Below are positions 63,879 to 64,000 of a stretch of DNA of 64,000 nt, piece after piece. Origin of the DNA: Capra hircus. Lineage: Eukaryota; Chordata; Mammalia; Artiodactyla; Bovidae. Location of the stretch: assembly GCF_001704415.2 (NCBI RefSeq), contig NC_030823.1, positions 72,726,458 through 72,790,457 on the forward strand. Reading direction: 5' to 3'. Numbering within the stretch: the stretch's first letter is position 1; every line of letters begins with the position of its first letter. Under the pieces are notes generated by a model. The model was not told where the DNA came from. It saw nothing but the letters and a program-made list of their open reading frames with translations, and ran no database searches. The position numbers and the translations under genes are program-made.

Positions 63879-64000
63879 GGACTTCCCTGGCGGTCTAGTG
63901 GCTAAGATTCTGTGCTTCTGATGCAAAGGTCTCAGGTTTGGTCAGGGAACTAAGATCCCACACACCATGGGGCAAAGCAAAATAAATAAATACAATGCAG
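63879..64000 (+). mobile_element. CHR-2-type tRNA SINE, at window end
   Basis: GGACTTCCCTGGCGGTCTAG, GTGGCTAAGATTCTGTGC, CAGGGAACTAAGATCCCAC and an AATAAATAAATAC tail. The tail may continue past the window edge. Confidence 0.93.

Overview
The window is ruminant (bovid or close pecoran) nuclear DNA. The evidence is its repeat content: many copies of the tRNA-derived SINE Bov-tA, dimeric Bov-A2 SINEs with GCT/AGC tails, four 5'-truncated BovB (RTE-type) LINE fragments, and tRNA-derived CHR-2-type SINEs shared by whales, hippos and ruminants. Older mammalian repeats (L1, L2, MIR, a MER5-like DNA transposon, LTR remnants) lie beneath them. I find no host protein-coding gene, no exon with splice context and no functional tRNA, rRNA or snRNA gene. 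Open reading frames are short, lie inside repeats or low-complexity DNA, or show no recognisable domain. The window reads as intergenic or intronic sequence. Names of repeat families come from recognising their consensus by eye, not from a search.

Layout. 1-3.5 kb: L1 3'-end remnants, a Bov-tA and a MIR, with a CTCF-like site near 0.55 kb and a perfect 12-bp-arm palindrome at 3.15 kb. 3.56-4.1 kb: AT-rich unique DNA dense in TAATTA-type homeodomain sites. 5.3-6.1 kb: an L1 3' end split by a SINE. 7.5-9.1 kb: Bov-tA, CHR-2, MIR and a Bov-A with a 16-bp target-site duplication (TSD). 11.3 kb: Bov-A2. 14.2-15.7 kb: two L1 3' ends. 20.4-21.4 kb: the longest BovB fragment, with a decayed reverse transcriptase carrying YADD and a clean 12-bp TSD. 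22.5-23.6 kb: a GT tract, a C-rich quadruplex-type run, a CpG-rich block and a 13-bp minisatellite. 30.6-33.1 kb: two SINEs, a CpG-rich block holding a CTCF-like site and a SOX/HOX/MEIS-type motif cluster, a BovB, and an inverted SINE. 33.2-34.0 kb: the longest ORF (266 codons), not recognised. 34.1-36.8 kb: SINE cluster and a ~45-bp minisatellite. 37.5-39.0 kb: unique, regulatory-looking DNA with an octamer, a GATA site and a minus-strand CTCF-like site. 43.9-44.4 kb: a SINE inserted inside a SINE. 44.9-46.0 kb: more regulatory-looking DNA. 46.4-52.4 kb: LTR-like DNA, CHR-2, a 13-bp-arm palindrome, a BovB, and a 3.7-kb minus-strand L1 mosaic that carries three younger insertions and apparently lacks ORF2. 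53-55.1 kb: L1, SINEs, a CpG-containing minisatellite and retroviral-LTR-like DNA. 56.6-57.8 kb: L2 and MIRs. 58.8-59.9 kb: an L1 split by a solo-LTR-like element. 60.7-64 kb: a SINE, two CHR-2 copies and unique DNA.

There are no genes working together here. The possible function is cis-regulatory: several non-repeat blocks carry transcription-factor-like motifs, and the CTCF-like sites at about 0.55 kb (+), 32.0 kb (+) and 38.66 kb (-) have an orientation compatible with loop formation. These are inferences from sequence alone. I did not find a novel biological system. The most unusual local structures are the two near-perfect short-spacer palindromes, the nested and inverted retroposon pairs, and a TGA at the same codon in three separate BovB copies.
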